NCBI GenBank assembly: GCA_023663085.1
Contig: JAMPIB010000002.1
Location: 62,001-126,000 of the forward strand
DNA from: Ruminococcus sp.
GTDB lineage: Bacteria > Bacillota > Clostridia > Lachnospirales > Lachnospiraceae
DNA: 64,000 nt
Direction: 5' to 3'
A program made the translations under genes and the position numbers. The notes below the pieces were generated by a model. The model had not been told where the DNA came from, made no database searches, and worked only from the letters and a program-made list of their open reading frames with translations. Shown here in pieces: positions 1 through 9,487 of this stretch; position 1 is the first letter of the stretch; each line of letters opens with the position of its first letter.

Positions 1-735
1 CTCACCCACACGCTCTATGTCTCTGAGATCCGGGAAAAAATGTGGCCGCTCCCGATCTCCTCGTTATATATGTGCGGTCATTCGAGTGCAGAAACACTCC
101 GTAAACTGGAGATCATGACCATCGGCGATCTGGCCGGGTGCGACCCGTCCATTGTAACCGCGCATTTAAAGAGCCACGGCAGACTGCTCTGGGAATATGC
201 CAACGGCATAGATGATTCCATCGTGGAAACGCAGCAGGCGGAGGCCAAAGGAATTGGCAATTCCACAACGCTTGGTAAGGATGTGACTGAAAAAAAAGAC
301 GCATATCATGTACTGTTATCGTTATCGGAATCTGTTGCCAAAAGACTGCGGGAATCGGGACAGACAGCAGAAATGATCAGTGTGGAAATCAAATACAATA
401 CTTTCAAAAAAGCTTCTCACCAGATGACGCTGCCAAATCCGACCGCCGGCAGCGATACCATTTACAGAACGGCCTGTATGCTGCTTGACGAACTCTGGGA
501 CGGAACGCCTATCAGGCTGTTGGGTATCCGCTCCTCCAAACTGCTCTCCGCTGCCGAACCGGTGCAGCTCAATTTATTTGACATGCCTGTCATAAATATG
601 GAGACCAATGCCTCCGGGCCGCATATTTCCGCACAGAAAGAAGCCAGGCTCGAACAGGCTTTAGATTCCATCCGCCAAAAATATGGAGCAGACGCCATCG
701 TCAGAGGCAGCCTGCTCCATCCGGGATCAGAGTAA
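1..735 (+). CDS. Y-family DNA polymerase (DinB/Pol IV-like), C-terminal part
   Basis: The reading frame is open from the first base of the window, so the 5' end with the catalytic palm lies outside. What is visible matches the C-terminal half of DinB-type translesion polymerases: a thumb with helix-hairpin-helix-like text (EKMWPLPISSLYMCGHSSAETLRKL, about residues 12-36; IGDLA follows), then the little-finger domain. Near the C-terminus is QLNLF (bases about 568-582), a classic sliding-clamp binding motif of the QLxLF type. Such enzymes bypass DNA lesions with low fidelity. The gene converges on the flavin reductase gene with 9 bases between stop codons. The family call is firm. Whether it is Pol IV or a UvrX/YqjW-type paralogue cannot be settled without the N-terminus. 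Confidence 0.85.
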   Translation, partial: LTHTLYVSEIREKMWPLPISSLYMCGHSSAETLRKLEIMTIGDLAGCDPSIVTAHLKSHGRLLWEYANGIDDSIVETQQAEAKGIGNSTTLGKDVTEKKDAYHVLLSLSESVAKRLRESGQTAEMISVEIKYNTFKKASHQMTLPNPTAGSDTIYRTACMLLDELWDGTPIRLLGIRSSKLLSAAEPVQLNLFDMPVINMETNASGPHISAQKEARLEQALDSIRQKYGADAIVRGSLLHPGSE

Positions 736-744
736 ACTTATATT

Positions 745-1341
745 TTATCTTTTATTCTTCTTATTATTTTTGCCGCTTTTTCTGCGTTTCACACTGTAGC
801 CGAACGAACCCAGTTCCCGCCCGGTAGAAAGATAACGGCCATGGGAATAGACAAGCAGTCCGGCATCGTTTAAATGAAATCTACCCTGTGCATCCATATA
901 TTTTTCATCCGCATGTACTGCCACTACTTCCGCAAGGAACATATGATGTGAACCGAGTTCTTTTTTCTCCGTCACCTGGCATTCCAGATTGAGGGGACTT
1001 TCTTTTACCATTGGCACGCTTACTTTCTCACCCGCAATTTTCGTCAGTCCCGTTTCTTTCCATTTATCTATGTCCCTGCCGCTTTTAACGCCGCAGTAAT
1101 CTGTCGCGAAGCAGAGCTCTTCCGTCGTTAAGTTGATCACAAACTCGCCCGTCTCTTCTATCATATGATAAGAAAAACGTTCCGGCCTCACGGAAATAGA
1201 GACCATCGGCGGGTCGGAGCAGATTGTCCCTGTCCATGCTATTGTGAGCAGGTTGCTGTTACCTTCTTTGTCCGCCGTACTGACAAGTACCGCCGGCAGT
1301 GGATAGAGCATATTGCCCGGTTTGAATTGTTGTCTGCCCAT
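745..1341 (-). CDS. Flavin reductase family protein (flavoredoxin-like)
   Basis: A 198-residue protein of the FMN-binding flavin-reductase-like family. The N-terminal half has the family pattern PLPAVLVST...NLLTIAWTGTICSDPPMVSISVRP, which forms the FMN-binding split barrel, followed by FVINL and a Cys in the LCFATDYCGVKSGRDIDK stretch. These proteins bind FMN and pass electrons from NAD(P)H or ferredoxin; the partner here is unknown. The tail is very basic (VKRRKSGKNNKKNKR) and is probably disordered. The start is supported by GAGGAG about 10 bases upstream. It converges with the polymerase gene, and the next gene upstream, on the same strand, is a coiled-coil protein 16 bases away. Confidence 0.85.
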   Translation of the reverse strand: MGRQQFKPGNMLYPLPAVLVSTADKEGNSNLLTIAWTGTICSDPPMVSISVRPERFSYHMIEETGEFVINLTTEELCFATDYCGVKSGRDIDKWKETGLTKIAGEKVSVPMVKESPLNLECQVTEKKELGSHHMFLAEVVAVHADEKYMDAQGRFHLNDAGLLVYSHGRYLSTGRELGSFGYSVKRRKSGKNNKKNKR

Positions 1342-1357
1342 GCCGTTTCTGCTCCTC

Positions 1358-1876
1358 TTACAAATGCAGCGTAATGTTGAATAAATGGATGAGGATATCC
1401 GCTATCACCAGCAAAAACGTGAGCAGAGAGAGCGGCAGCATGGCCTTCTGTTTCTGCGCGCCATCCTGCTGTCCAGAAGAAAGCGCGCTTGTCTGTTTGC
1501 TGAATTCTTCCGTCATGGATGCCTGCACATTCCGATATACTTTCACGCATTCTTTATGCATAAAATCATCAGAATTTTTAAAAGCCTCTTCCATCTGTTT
1601 TTTCATATCGGCAAGCAGTTCTTCTTTCTGGAGACTGTCTTCCTGCTTCATCTCGTAAGCCTCGATCTTTTGCAGGCTCGCCTGGATCACCTTCTGCATC
1701 TGCTCCGCATTTTCCACCGTTTTCAGATTTACTTTACGCATCTCCTGAAGCAGAGCGTCATATTCCGTCACCTGCTGCTGCAGCATTTCCATTTTGGCCG
1801 CGTCCGCCGCCGCATTAGCGTTTATCAATCCCTGTGCATTCCTTTTCTGCACCAGTTTATCCATAAATGTATCCAT
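1358..1876 (-). CDS. Coiled-coil protein with C-terminal membrane anchor
   Basis: A 172-residue protein not assigned to a family. Residues about 20-130 are charged, Gln/Glu/Lys-rich and heptad-like, suggesting a long coiled coil. The last 24 residues (LSLLTFLLVIADILIHLFNI...) form one membrane helix, so the topology is that of a tail-anchored cytoplasmic coiled coil. The start has AAAGGAG upstream (spacing about 12). It sits between a chemoreceptor gene and the flavin reductase gene, all on the minus strand, and could be transcribed with them. The coiled coil and anchor are seen; any link to chemoreceptor signalling would be inference from position only. Confidence 0.7.
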   Translation of the reverse strand: MDTFMDKLVQKRNAQGLINANAAADAAKMEMLQQQVTEYDALLQEMRKVNLKTVENAEQMQKVIQASLQKIEAYEMKQEDSLQKEELLADMKKQMEEAFKNSDDFMHKECVKVYRNVQASMTEEFSKQTSALSSGQQDGAQKQKAMLPLSLLTFLLVIADILIHLFNITLHL

Positions 1877-1952
1877 CCTTTTGACTACTCCTTTCTTAAA
1901 GCAACCACCAGTTTCTCTATTGTATCACCGAAATGTCCCGACTGCAATCTTT

Positions 1953-4004
1953 CTAAATGACAAAACGATGCAGCAATCCGGCCAGTTCCCCGGCGCGCTC
2001 CTGCAGAATGCCCGCCGCCGCATCCAAAGTCTGAATGGCATCGCGCTGTGCTGTCACAGTCTCGCTCACATTGGCGGAACCGGCGGATGTCTCCGCAGAA
2101 ATAGAAGAGATACTCTCTATGGCATTCAAGGTATTGCTGCGGGCGCTTTCCATGTTCTGTATGCTCTCGGATATCGTGGAGATAGAATCCAGCAGCGTAT
2201 GTATCTGTTTATCCATAGTCAAGAAGGAATCTGTTGTCTGAGCGACCGCTTTTTCCTGAAATTCTACGGTAGATTCCGCTTCTTTGGCAATTTCTACTAC
2301 ATCGGAAGTCGTTTTCACAATATCGTCGATGATGACCTGGATCTGTCCTGCCGATTGTGCCGACTGGTCAGCCAGCTGACGGATCTGCTCGGCAACGACC
2401 GCAAAACCGCGTCCCGACTCGCCGGCTCTTGCCGCCTCGATAGAGGCATTCAGGGACAACAGGTTCGTCTCTCTGGCAATACTGTTGATACTTTCCACGA
2501 TCTGCCCGATAGAACGGGATTTATCGGAAAGCGCTTCGATTGCCGTGATAACGTTGTCCGTGATCTCGGATGTCTTTTTCGCACTGTCTGTCAGAACAGA
2601 CATCGAAGAGATGCCTTCATTAATAGAGTTACTGGTAGACTGCGTCAAGTCGATAATGCCTCTGGTATCATCCGTCACGTCGCTGATCTTGCCGGAAAGC
2701 GTATCCATCTGTGTCAGACAGTCCGCTGAATTTTCATCGAGCTGGGTAACGCCCGATTCAATTTCGGATATCGCGTTCTGAATATCCTCCGCAGTATTGA
2801 CGAATGTCTCGGAAGAAGCCGATACCCGCTCCGCCGCATGATTCAGGGAATCACTGGCCGCCGTAACGTTGGTGATCAGAGATTTCATGCTGTCGGTCAT
2901 GGAATTAACCCCCTCCGCCAACAGCTTGAATTCATCTTTACTTTTAGATTTGATACGCGCTGTCAGATCTCCGTCCGCTATGACCTTTAGCTGCTTCAAA
3001 ATATAATATATATTGCTGTTAATGTGCGAAGAGATAAAACTGCCCAGAAGCGCCGCCACAATAACTGCCAGGATCACCAGAGTGACCGCCACTGTCTTAA
3101 TGCCTGCCGCCTGTTCCAGAATGATCTCCCGCGGGATCAGCATACAGATCATCGTAGACTGCGCTGCCAGCGGAGAATACAAAAACAGATAACTTTCCCC
3201 ATTATAAGTGACATACTGCATACCGCTTTCTTCCTGTTCAGCGGCCGCCGCATAAAAATCGGAAGAGGTAAAAACAGAGTTGCGCGCGGAAGTCCCGTCG
3301 GAATAAAATTCCGTACCATCCTGTGTGATCAGTGCTACATAACCGTTTCCCCCGGACTCTAATGTAGCGAGCGAATTCATGATGATCTCCCTGTCCAGAT
3401 CGACTAACAGGATTGCCTTACTGCTGCTCATATACTTGGCAATACGGAAAGCATAATTGGAACTGTCTGTCCCCAGAGCCGCGTCCGCTTCGCACAGATT
3501 GCCGAACATATGATAAGCAGAACGCTGCTCTACGACCTGCGCTCCCTCCGCTGTCTGCGAATATGCTGTAAAAAGTGCCGTTTCGGGAGGTTCATTGCTG
3601 GTAATGGAAGGCATATCATCGCTGATCAGAAAGATATTATCTATCAGCGAATTGGCATTCACTTCCTGGCTGAGCGTATTTTGGAAAGATGAGTAGACCG
3701 CGTCTGACCTGCTCTCATCAAACAGACCCTTAAAATAATTGGCCAGATCGGTATCCGCAACATAAGAATTATAATTAGAACGTACCGTATTAATAGCTAA
3801 CGTGATATACTGGTTCGTCATGTTCATCGTCTGCCTGACTGACTCCTCGTAGCTGGTGATAATGGCTCTGGACGCTCTCTGATAAGAAACAACGCCTAAT
3901 ATAATGATACAAAGCACCGGTATCATAAAAGAGGCGATAAGCCTTGTCCGTAACTGCCTGTAGACAGGTACGGAAACATGTGTCTGTTTTTTGCCACCAT
4001 TCAT
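1953..4004 (-). CDS. Methyl-accepting chemotaxis protein
   Basis: A 683-residue transmembrane chemoreceptor. A first membrane helix (about residues 22-42) is followed by a roughly 250-residue extracytoplasmic Cache-like sensor domain, a second helix (about 298-322, [18 protein letters not shown]), a HAMP linker, and a long helical signalling domain. The conserved hairpin tip that contacts CheA/CheW is visible ([22 protein letters not shown], about 510-531). It would sense a small ligand and modulate a CheA kinase. No che or flagellar genes are in the window, so this is an orphan receptor here. AGGAGGG precedes the ATG with normal spacing. The ligand cannot be predicted. Confidence 0.95.
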   Translation of the reverse strand: MNGGKKQTHVSVPVYRQLRTRLIASFMIPVLCIIILGVVSYQRASRAIITSYEESVRQTMNMTNQYITLAINTVRSNYNSYVADTDLANYFKGLFDESRSDAVYSSFQNTLSQEVNANSLIDNIFLISDDMPSITSNEPPETALFTAYSQTAEGAQVVEQRSAYHMFGNLCEADAALGTDSSNYAFRIAKYMSSSKAILLVDLDREIIMNSLATLESGGNGYVALITQDGTEFYSDGTSARNSVFTSSDFYAAAAEQEESGMQYVTYNGESYLFLYSPLAAQSTMICMLIPREIILEQAAGIKTVAVTLVILAVIVAALLGSFISSHINSNIYYILKQLKVIADGDLTARIKSKSKDEFKLLAEGVNSMTDSMKSLITNVTAASDSLNHAAERVSASSETFVNTAEDIQNAISEIESGVTQLDENSADCLTQMDTLSGKISDVTDDTRGIIDLTQSTSNSINEGISSMSVLTDSAKKTSEITDNVITAIEALSDKSRSIGQIVESINSIARETNLLSLNASIEAARAGESGRGFAVVAEQIRQLADQSAQSAGQIQVIIDDIVKTTSDVVEIAKEAESTVEFQEKAVAQTTDSFLTMDKQIHTLLDSISTISESIQNMESARSNTLNAIESISSISAETSAGSANVSETVTAQRDAIQTLDAAAGILQERAGELAGLLHRFVI

Positions 4005-4088
4005 TTTGTAACCCTCCTGAAAATATTTCTCATTGACTTTATTGTATCATATATCAATATTCAGGTAAAAGAATATTTTATAACAAAA

Positions 4089-5402
4089 TCACGGGGATGA
4101 GACCAGAAGCCCCAGCAGACCGAAATCGTCTCCCAAAGAGTCCTCTTTTCTTCTGATCGTGACTTCATGTTCCCTGGCCGTATCGGAAGTAAAACACTCC
4201 TGCGCCTCGGCATAATTTCCCCAGCCGCCCGCAAAGTCGGCGTCCAGGACCGCTACGGCCTCACCATCGATACAGACCTCGTACTGTGCACCGTTTCCAT
4301 CGATCTGACGATAATAAAGCACACCCAGATTGGCAAAAGAAATCGTAAATGTTATCTCACCGTTTCCTTCCTCACAGCCCCAGCCGTCCGCAAAAGCGTC
4401 CATCAGTTTTTTTTCAGAAAATCCTTCCATGCTGTCGGGGATGAGCGTGCGCGCATCCAAAATGGCGGCGTTCGTATAGCATTCTTTCGTAACGGCCGCC
4501 TTTGTAAAAGGCTCCGGTTCCCCGTACTGTTCCATATTTTCATATATGGAACTCAGATATCTCCACAAAATCTCTCCGGTTATGGCATGTCCTAATGCCG
4601 ATGGATGCACCGTATCACCCGATAAATCCTGCGCCGTATATTTTCCCGTCTCCATCATTTCATTTAAAACGCCGCCATAACTTATCATCGGCAGCGAATA
4701 CTGAAAACCGATCGCCGACTGATTCCCCTGCGCACTTGCCCCGTTCGTCTGTGCCATGAAAAGAAGCAGCAGCGCAGGCTCGTTTTCATCTCCCGCAATT
4801 ATTCTGACAAGGTTGTCATATGTCTTTTTATAAAAAGGCGTATCAGCATCATTGACTGCAAATTCTACCAAAACGAGATCCGGTTCCGCCTCCAGCACAT
4901 CCCCATTCACCCTGTGTACGCCAAGATAAGAGTCTGTCGCTCCGATACCGGCGTTGATAAAAGTAAATTCCGTCTCCGGAAAATTTTCCTCCCACCAGGA
5001 AAAAAAGATATCCGCATAACATTTTCTCTCTGCCACGGAACTGTCGATGCTGCCCGTCGATATCGTTCCCTGCGTAATGGAACCGCCGATCACCGCGATC
5101 GTGACCGCATCTTTTCGCGAGGCTTTCTTCATCACCGCGGCCAGCGCCTCTTCTTTACTCCCTGCAAAGCAGTCGGCCAACGCCATCTCTTCTTCGCTGA
5201 CATAATCCGTCGGTGCCGGAATGGCGGTGTATGCGTTGTCGGCCTGTGCCGGTTCTTCCTGCGTCTGCCCGACCTGTCCATCCGCCGGCGGCTGTTCCTC
5301 ATGCGTCTGCCCGACCGGCGCATCAGCCTGCGAACAAGCGGTCAGGGCAGATAATAAGACGGCAAGCAGCACTCCCACTCTCTTCCTTCTCTGTTTCATC
5401 AT
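4089..5402 (-). CDS. SGNH/GDSL-type hydrolase lipoprotein
   Basis: A 437-residue lipoprotein: basic N-terminus, hydrophobic segment and lipobox LTAC with Cys23. A disordered linker then contains a repeated VGQT(H/Q)EE unit. The catalytic domain carries SGNH blocks: IAVIGGSITQG with the nucleophile Ser near residue 108, INAGIGATDS (Gly block), LVEFAVNDAD (Asn block) and a late VHPSALGH with the catalytic His. The family removes acyl groups, often acetyl groups from polysaccharides or peptidoglycan; the substrate here is unknown. A C-terminal beta-rich domain (about 300-437) may bind carbohydrate. GGAAGGAG precedes two adjacent ATG codons; the upstream one is used here. Confidence 0.88.
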   Translation of the reverse strand: MMKQRRKRVGVLLAVLLSALTACSQADAPVGQTHEEQPPADGQVGQTQEEPAQADNAYTAIPAPTDYVSEEEMALADCFAGSKEEALAAVMKKASRKDAVTIAVIGGSITQGTISTGSIDSSVAERKCYADIFFSWWEENFPETEFTFINAGIGATDSYLGVHRVNGDVLEAEPDLVLVEFAVNDADTPFYKKTYDNLVRIIAGDENEPALLLLFMAQTNGASAQGNQSAIGFQYSLPMISYGGVLNEMMETGKYTAQDLSGDTVHPSALGHAITGEILWRYLSSIYENMEQYGEPEPFTKAAVTKECYTNAAILDARTLIPDSMEGFSEKKLMDAFADGWGCEEGNGEITFTISFANLGVLYYRQIDGNGAQYEVCIDGEAVAVLDADFAGGWGNYAEAQECFTSDTAREHEVTIRRKEDSLGDDFGLLGLLVSSP

Positions 5403-5796
5403 CGCGCTCCTTCCCGTCCATCAGCCAATATAGTGAAAATTTCTGATAAAATTCCTTATTTTATTATCCTATTTTTTCACTCTATGATAAAATCATATCA
5501 CATCTTTTGTACAATTTATATAATTTTATCTGCCCAACCTTATATTTTTTATAAATATTAATGATAGATTCACATCTTGTTCATAGTTTGTTCATATTTG
5601 TTATCTATAATAAAACTATCCTAACAAATGACAAACACATAGATAAATTTTTTCATAATAGCCCGGGTGTCGAAAGATGCCTGGGCACTCCTCATTTATA
5701 CAACACGAAAATTGCTTTGCATTCTTCCGCTCTTTGGCAAATTTCCCAGCAATAAAAGAGAAACGCCGGGTTGGCGTTTCTCACTGATGTTTTCTA
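5403..5796. other. AT-rich intergenic region with a GC-rich GNRA hairpin
   Basis: This 394-base gap separates the SGNH lipoprotein gene from the relQ-like gene. It is very AT-rich apart from one compact GC-rich inverted repeat at 5661-5686: an 11-bp stem, allowing G-T pairs, closing a GAAA tetraloop. A TATAAT lies at 5606-5611 on the plus strand, and two TTGTTCATA copies lie 11 bases apart (about 5578-5597). The relQ terminator is at 5751-5782. No ORF is convincing. Leader sequence for the lipoprotein gene or a small RNA are both possible. Confidence 0.4.
5751..5782 (-). terminator. Rho-independent terminator of the relQ-like gene
   Basis: A perfect 10-bp stem (GAGAAACGCC at 5758-5767 with GGCGTTTCTC at 5773-5782) and a 5-base loop are followed on the minus strand by TTTTATT. 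It lies 15 bases past the relQ-like stop codon. Confidence 0.9.
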
Positions 5797-6432
5797 CTAT
5801 TCCGCATTGCCCAGATTCTGAATCTCAAGATTCAGGCTGAGCATTCTGGCGTCAAGATCGGAGACGATGCGGGAACATTCTACGAGCTGGTCTTTGATAT
5901 GTTCGGGCGCATTGCCTTCAAATTTGTAGTGGATCTTATGCTCCAGACTGGCCCAGAAATCCATAGCTACCGTGCGTATCTGTATCTCTACTTTAGTGTT
6001 CTCGATGCGGTCCGACAGATAAACGGGAACCGTCACCAGCATGTGATAACTCTTGTATCCGCTCGGCTTGGGATTGACAATATAATCTTTTACCGAAATG
6101 ACGTTAATGTCACTTTGATTGCTTATCATTTCTGCTATCTGGTAAATATCGGAAGTAAATGAACAAATAACACGAATACCTGCAATGTCGTTGACATATC
6201 TTACCATATTCCCGATCGTAGACTCATAACCATGTCTCTTCAGCTTCTTAACAATACTTTCGGGCGTCTTAATACGGGATTTGATGTGTTCTATCGGATT
6301 GTATCTGTGCACATGCTGAAATTCATCGTTCAATATTTCCAGTTTCGTCGAAATCTGTTTCAGAGCGGAATTGTAGATCAGTGTAACCTCTTTCCAACTG
6401 TCGATATCATTTCTGTCTGTACCAACTTCCAT
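5797..6432 (-). CDS. relQ: Small alarmone synthetase, RelQ/YjbM type (GTP pyrophosphokinase family)
   Basis: A 211-residue single-domain (p)ppGpp synthetase. It lacks the HD hydrolase and the TGS/ACT regions of long Rel enzymes, which defines the small-synthetase group. Visible synthetase signatures are the basic IKSRIKTPESIVKKLKRHGY stretch, VNDIAGIRVICSF (Mg/ATP site region), NPKPSGYKSYH (GTP-binding G-loop Tyr) and the late VEIQIRT...WASLEHKIHYKF. These enzymes transfer pyrophosphate from ATP to GTP or GDP during stress and act as tetramers. AGAAAGGG precedes the ATG. The gene has its own terminator and appears monocistronic. RelQ rather than RelP is favoured by the sequence pattern, but no alignment was run. 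Confidence 0.9.
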   Translation of the reverse strand: MEVGTDRNDIDSWKEVTLIYNSALKQISTKLEILNDEFQHVHRYNPIEHIKSRIKTPESIVKKLKRHGYESTIGNMVRYVNDIAGIRVICSFTSDIYQIAEMISNQSDINVISVKDYIVNPKPSGYKSYHMLVTVPVYLSDRIENTKVEIQIRTVAMDFWASLEHKIHYKFEGNAPEHIKDQLVECSRIVSDLDARMLSLNLEIQNLGNAE

Positions 6433-6564
6433 ATGCCTATGCCCTTTCTAACATTTTAAACTTACTTTCACTTCCTTTGTATTTATTACAATATTTATTC
6501 TATCACATTTTAGCAAAAATGTATATATTTCACAATTTTTTTATCAAATTTTAATTTTTATTGT

Positions 6565-8220
6565 CTATTTTGAATGATGATTCGCCTGATTTTTTTCCTT
6601 CCCGGCACTTACCAGACACAATATAGCAGGTACGCTCACGACAAATGGATACATATAGCGTATCAGCACCGCCGGAGATAACAACAGCGTCAGATAATAT
6701 ATCACCAGAAAAATAACCGGCAGCAACATCCTGTACTCTCTTTTATATAAGAAAAAAGCGATATACAGACAAAGCATCCACCAGTAAAAAGCCGGCGCAA
6801 AAATAACGGATAAAACCGGTATTTTCTGGTATTCGTTATCCGATACGATCCGCTCCATAAAAGTACGCAGTCCGGGCAGATAGCTGTGCTCTTCGATCTC
6901 ACAGCCGGCGGGCATCGTCCTGTTGTCCGTAGAAAGATAACCAAAACCGCTCTGCGTACCGATTCCATAGATCTGCGCATGACTTGTATCCGGCAGATAC
7001 CAGTATCCAATGGAGTTATCCAGAAAAGCGTCTATATAAGTCTGCGGAAAATGCAGGCCGAGACGCGCCCATGTTTTTATCAGTCCGAGCGGGTTATCAT
7101 GGATCACGGCACGGTTTTTCACAGGGTCTGCCAGATGCGGATCATAGGCGGCAAAGACCCATTCCGACGGCAGATAAGCCTCCAGTTCATTTCGTATATC
7201 GGCCGCAATTTCCTCTTCATGCTCCACCCGTGTTCTGGCCATCTGCTGTAACGGCACGCTCAACATTTCCCTCGGACTGCCGTTTTGCGCATTCGTGGCC
7301 GCTTTTAATCCCGCTCCTGCCGCCGTAAAAAGAAGCAGCGCCGCAGCTGCCGCACCCAGATAATATTTCCAGTCCCCTTTACCGCTCTTTTTTCCAAAAT
7401 AAAGAATGAAAGGCTGACCAAAAACATACGCATAGACCGCATTATTCCGAAACAGCAGCATCAGTACTGAAAGCAGGACGTAATACAAAAAATCTCTTCT
7501 GCTCCTGCCGCCTTCTTTGCATAAATGATACAGCGCCAGCGTATGCAAAAGTACCAGTCCTGCAAAGAGCACGTCTTTCGTCGTACTGAGCGCCAGAATG
7601 GAATTGGTCGGAAACAACGCATAGAAAATAAGCAGCACAATCCGCATCACTCTCCATGTTCTTTCCCGATACAAAACACTCAGCGTATAGCCAAATATCA
7701 TTGCCATAAGAAACATCTGTATGAGCGAATGGATTGCCATGCCCGCAGAATAAGAATCGAACAGTTCTTTTCCCAGATTGAAAAAAGCCCCCAGAAACAG
7801 CGTGTGGATCAGCGGATGATGCGTGCTGTAATCGTGTGCGAGCACCTGATAAAGCTGCCCTTCCGCATCATATGCAAAGACCGAGGGATAATATGCCAAA
7901 AAAACAGGAATCCAGCATATAAGGATAACCACCGTGTAAAAAAGAAAGATCTGCCAGCTTCTGCCAGTTTCTACGGTGTCCGGAAATGTCTGCGGAGATG
8001 TCCAAAGCCTGTCCAGCGCTTTTATGAGCAGCATGAAAACAATAGCTGACAGAAGTGTCATAAATATAAGCGCTGTCAACGCCACAGCCAGTTCGGGGAT
8101 TGTACGACAAGTATGCCCTTTTTGCTCCAAAAGATACCCCAGCACACAGGAAAGCGCAAACAAAAATCCGGGTATGAGGGTCGATTTAGTTTTTAAGGTA
8201 GTTTTTATAAAATGTGTCAT
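6565..8220 (-). CDS. Polytopic membrane protein, GT-C glycosyltransferase-like (DUF6020-like)
   Basis: A 551-residue protein with about 10-12 hydrophobic helices. After the first two helices an extracytoplasmic-loop motif reads YYPSVFAYDAEGQLYQ...YSTHHPLIHT. This resembles Lachnospiraceae membrane proteins of the DUF6020 kind, which have a GT-C (PMT-like) layout with acidic and His residues in the first large loop. A large soluble loop lies between about residues 310 and 440, and two more helices are at the C-terminus. A role in transferring sugars to envelope molecules is inference from topology only. It is a single gene between relQ and the divergent small gene at 8403. Confidence 0.6.
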   Translation of the reverse strand: MTHFIKTTLKTKSTLIPGFLFALSCVLGYLLEQKGHTCRTIPELAVALTALIFMTLLSAIVFMLLIKALDRLWTSPQTFPDTVETGRSWQIFLFYTVVILICWIPVFLAYYPSVFAYDAEGQLYQVLAHDYSTHHPLIHTLFLGAFFNLGKELFDSYSAGMAIHSLIQMFLMAMIFGYTLSVLYRERTWRVMRIVLLIFYALFPTNSILALSTTKDVLFAGLVLLHTLALYHLCKEGGRSRRDFLYYVLLSVLMLLFRNNAVYAYVFGQPFILYFGKKSGKGDWKYYLGAAAAALLLFTAAGAGLKAATNAQNGSPREMLSVPLQQMARTRVEHEEEIAADIRNELEAYLPSEWVFAAYDPHLADPVKNRAVIHDNPLGLIKTWARLGLHFPQTYIDAFLDNSIGYWYLPDTSHAQIYGIGTQSGFGYLSTDNRTMPAGCEIEEHSYLPGLRTFMERIVSDNEYQKIPVLSVIFAPAFYWWMLCLYIAFFLYKREYRMLLPVIFLVIYYLTLLLSPAVLIRYMYPFVVSVPAILCLVSAGKEKNQANHHSK

Positions 8221-8333
8221 TTTAAATGTTGTGCTCGCTTTCCGAGTGATTGAGGGTAGATAGCTTTCTTATTTTAGCATTTTCATTTTTATAAGAAAAG
8301 AGGCTGAGTTTAAAATTTATTCTAAGAATCTTG

Positions 8334-8362
8334 TTTACATTTCATCAAATGCTCTGTATAGT
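8334..8362 (+). promoter_or_regulatory. Sigma-A type promoter for the small gene at 8403
   Basis: TTTACA at 8334-8339 and TATAGT at 8357-8362 are separated by 17 bases and lie about 40 bases upstream of the start codon. Confidence 0.6.
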
Positions 8363-8402
8363 GTTTATAGATCATCTGCACAGGCGTGAAAGGAGCGGAC
8401 TT

Positions 8403-8669
8403 ATGTTTCGTTTATGGGCAAAAGAATTTCAGGATAACCATATGCTGGCTGATACCGTGATCTGCGACGACAGCGACGATACCAGAACGCATAAGGTTTT
8501 TCGCGCTCTGGATGAAGTCTGCTATCAGTTCGATCTGGGCAAGCCGATCTGGCTCGACGCCAACATTCAGGATTTTAAAAAACATGATAAGACCCGTTTT
8601 TCACAGGATAATTTTATTGAGTCTATTGCGTTTGATTATCTGGAGATTCATGTCATCGAAGAGGACTGA
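8403..8669 (+). CDS. Small conserved-looking hypothetical protein (88 aa)
   Basis: An acidic 88-residue soluble protein (MFRLWAKEFQ...EIHVIEED) with no membrane segment or recognised domain. The ATG at 8403 has AAAGGAG 8 bases upstream and a good promoter at 8334-8362. This is why the longer in-frame extension to 8331, which would include the promoter, is rejected. It stands alone between the divergent membrane protein gene and the hemolysin-III gene. Small acidic proteins of this type are common in Lachnospiraceae, but I cannot assign a function. Confidence 0.7.
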   Translation: MFRLWAKEFQDNHMLADTVICDDSDDTRTHKVFRALDEVCYQFDLGKPIWLDANIQDFKKHDKTRFSQDNFIESIAFDYLEIHVIEED

Positions 8670-8706
8670 TCTGATAAAAATTCCCTATTTGTTTGTATTT
8701 TTTCTC

Positions 8707-8767
8707 TTGACTTTGCGCATTATATAGAGTAGTATTTTGATATGCTTTATGTAGTTTTTAAAACTAC
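8707..8767 (+). promoter_or_regulatory. Promoter and palindromic operator upstream of the hemolysin-III gene
   Basis: TTGACT (8707-8712) and TAGTAT (8730-8735) are 17 bases apart. Just downstream is a perfect palindrome, GTAGTTTT-T-AAAACTAC (8751-8767), placed where a repressor would block transcription. The regulator is unknown. Confidence 0.6.
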
Positions 8768-8822
8768 TTGTTGATATATTAATGTTTCTTGCATTGACAT
8801 GTGTAAAAAGGAGGAGATTATT

Positions 8823-9473
8823 ATGCAGATAACAATTCGTGAACCGGGAAGCGCCATTACTCATTTTATCGCGATGATGCTGGCAGTCTTTGCTTCTACA
8901 CCGCTTTTGATAAAAACAGCTGTTTCCGACAGTACTGTCGCTTTTGCAGCCATGTCGATCTTTATGCTCAGCATGATCGCTCTGTATGGCGCCAGCACAC
9001 TCTATCACAGCATCGTTGTAAAAGATAAGGTCTTAAAGATCTTCCGCAAAATAGACCATATGATGATCTTCGTATTGATCGCCGGCTCTTACACGCCGGT
9101 CTGTCTGATCGTGCTGGATAAAGAGGCCGGTTATACTTTATTCGGCATCGTCTGGACGATCGCCATCGTCGGCATGGTCATCAAAGCCTTATGGATCACC
9201 TGTCCGAAATGGTTTTCTTCAATCCTGTATATCGCTATGGGCTGGGTCTGCCTCGGTGTTTTCGGACCGCTCTGGCATACGCTGCCGCACTCGGCTTTTT
9301 TGTGGCTTCTGGCCGGAGGCATCATCTATACGGCAGGCGGTATCATCTATGCTTTGAAACTGCCGCTTTTTAACAGCAGGCACCAGTATTTCGGCTCGCA
9401 TGAGATATTTCATCTGTTCGTGATGGGCGGAAGTGTCTGTCATTTTATTTTCATGTATCTGTATGTGGCGTGA
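8823..9473 (+). CDS. Hemolysin III family membrane protein (YqfA/PAQR-type)
   Basis: A 216-residue protein with seven hydrophobic helices of the HlyIII/PAQR superfamily. The conserved residues form a metal site near the membrane: Ser/His in GASTLYHS, Asp in KIDHMMIF, and the terminal H-x3-H pattern in GSHEIFHLFVMGGSVCHF. Members are proposed to be membrane hydrolases; the bacterial role is unsettled. AAAAAGGAGGAG lies about 8 bases upstream of the ATG at 8823, favouring it over the upstream in-frame start at 8799. It is monocistronic and converges on the lipoprotein gene at 9488. Confidence 0.9.
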   Translation: MQITIREPGSAITHFIAMMLAVFASTPLLIKTAVSDSTVAFAAMSIFMLSMIALYGASTLYHSIVVKDKVLKIFRKIDHMMIFVLIAGSYTPVCLIVLDKEAGYTLFGIVWTIAIVGMVIKALWITCPKWFSSILYIAMGWVCLGVFGPLWHTLPHSAFLWLLAGGIIYTAGGIIYALKLPLFNSRHQYFGSHEIFHLFVMGGSVCHFIFMYLYVA

Positions 9474-9487
9474 GGAGGGATAAATAT

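Noticed and set aside
5132..5323. Arg-rich 63-codon frame within the SGNH lipoprotein gene.
   Set aside because: It is a shadow in another frame of the repetitive linker (VGQTHEE-type repeats) and has no ribosome site.
5661..5686. Cyclic-di-GMP riboswitch suggested by GAAA-loop and GCAAAGC-like text.
   Set aside because: The conserved core order of the GEMM motif is absent on both strands.
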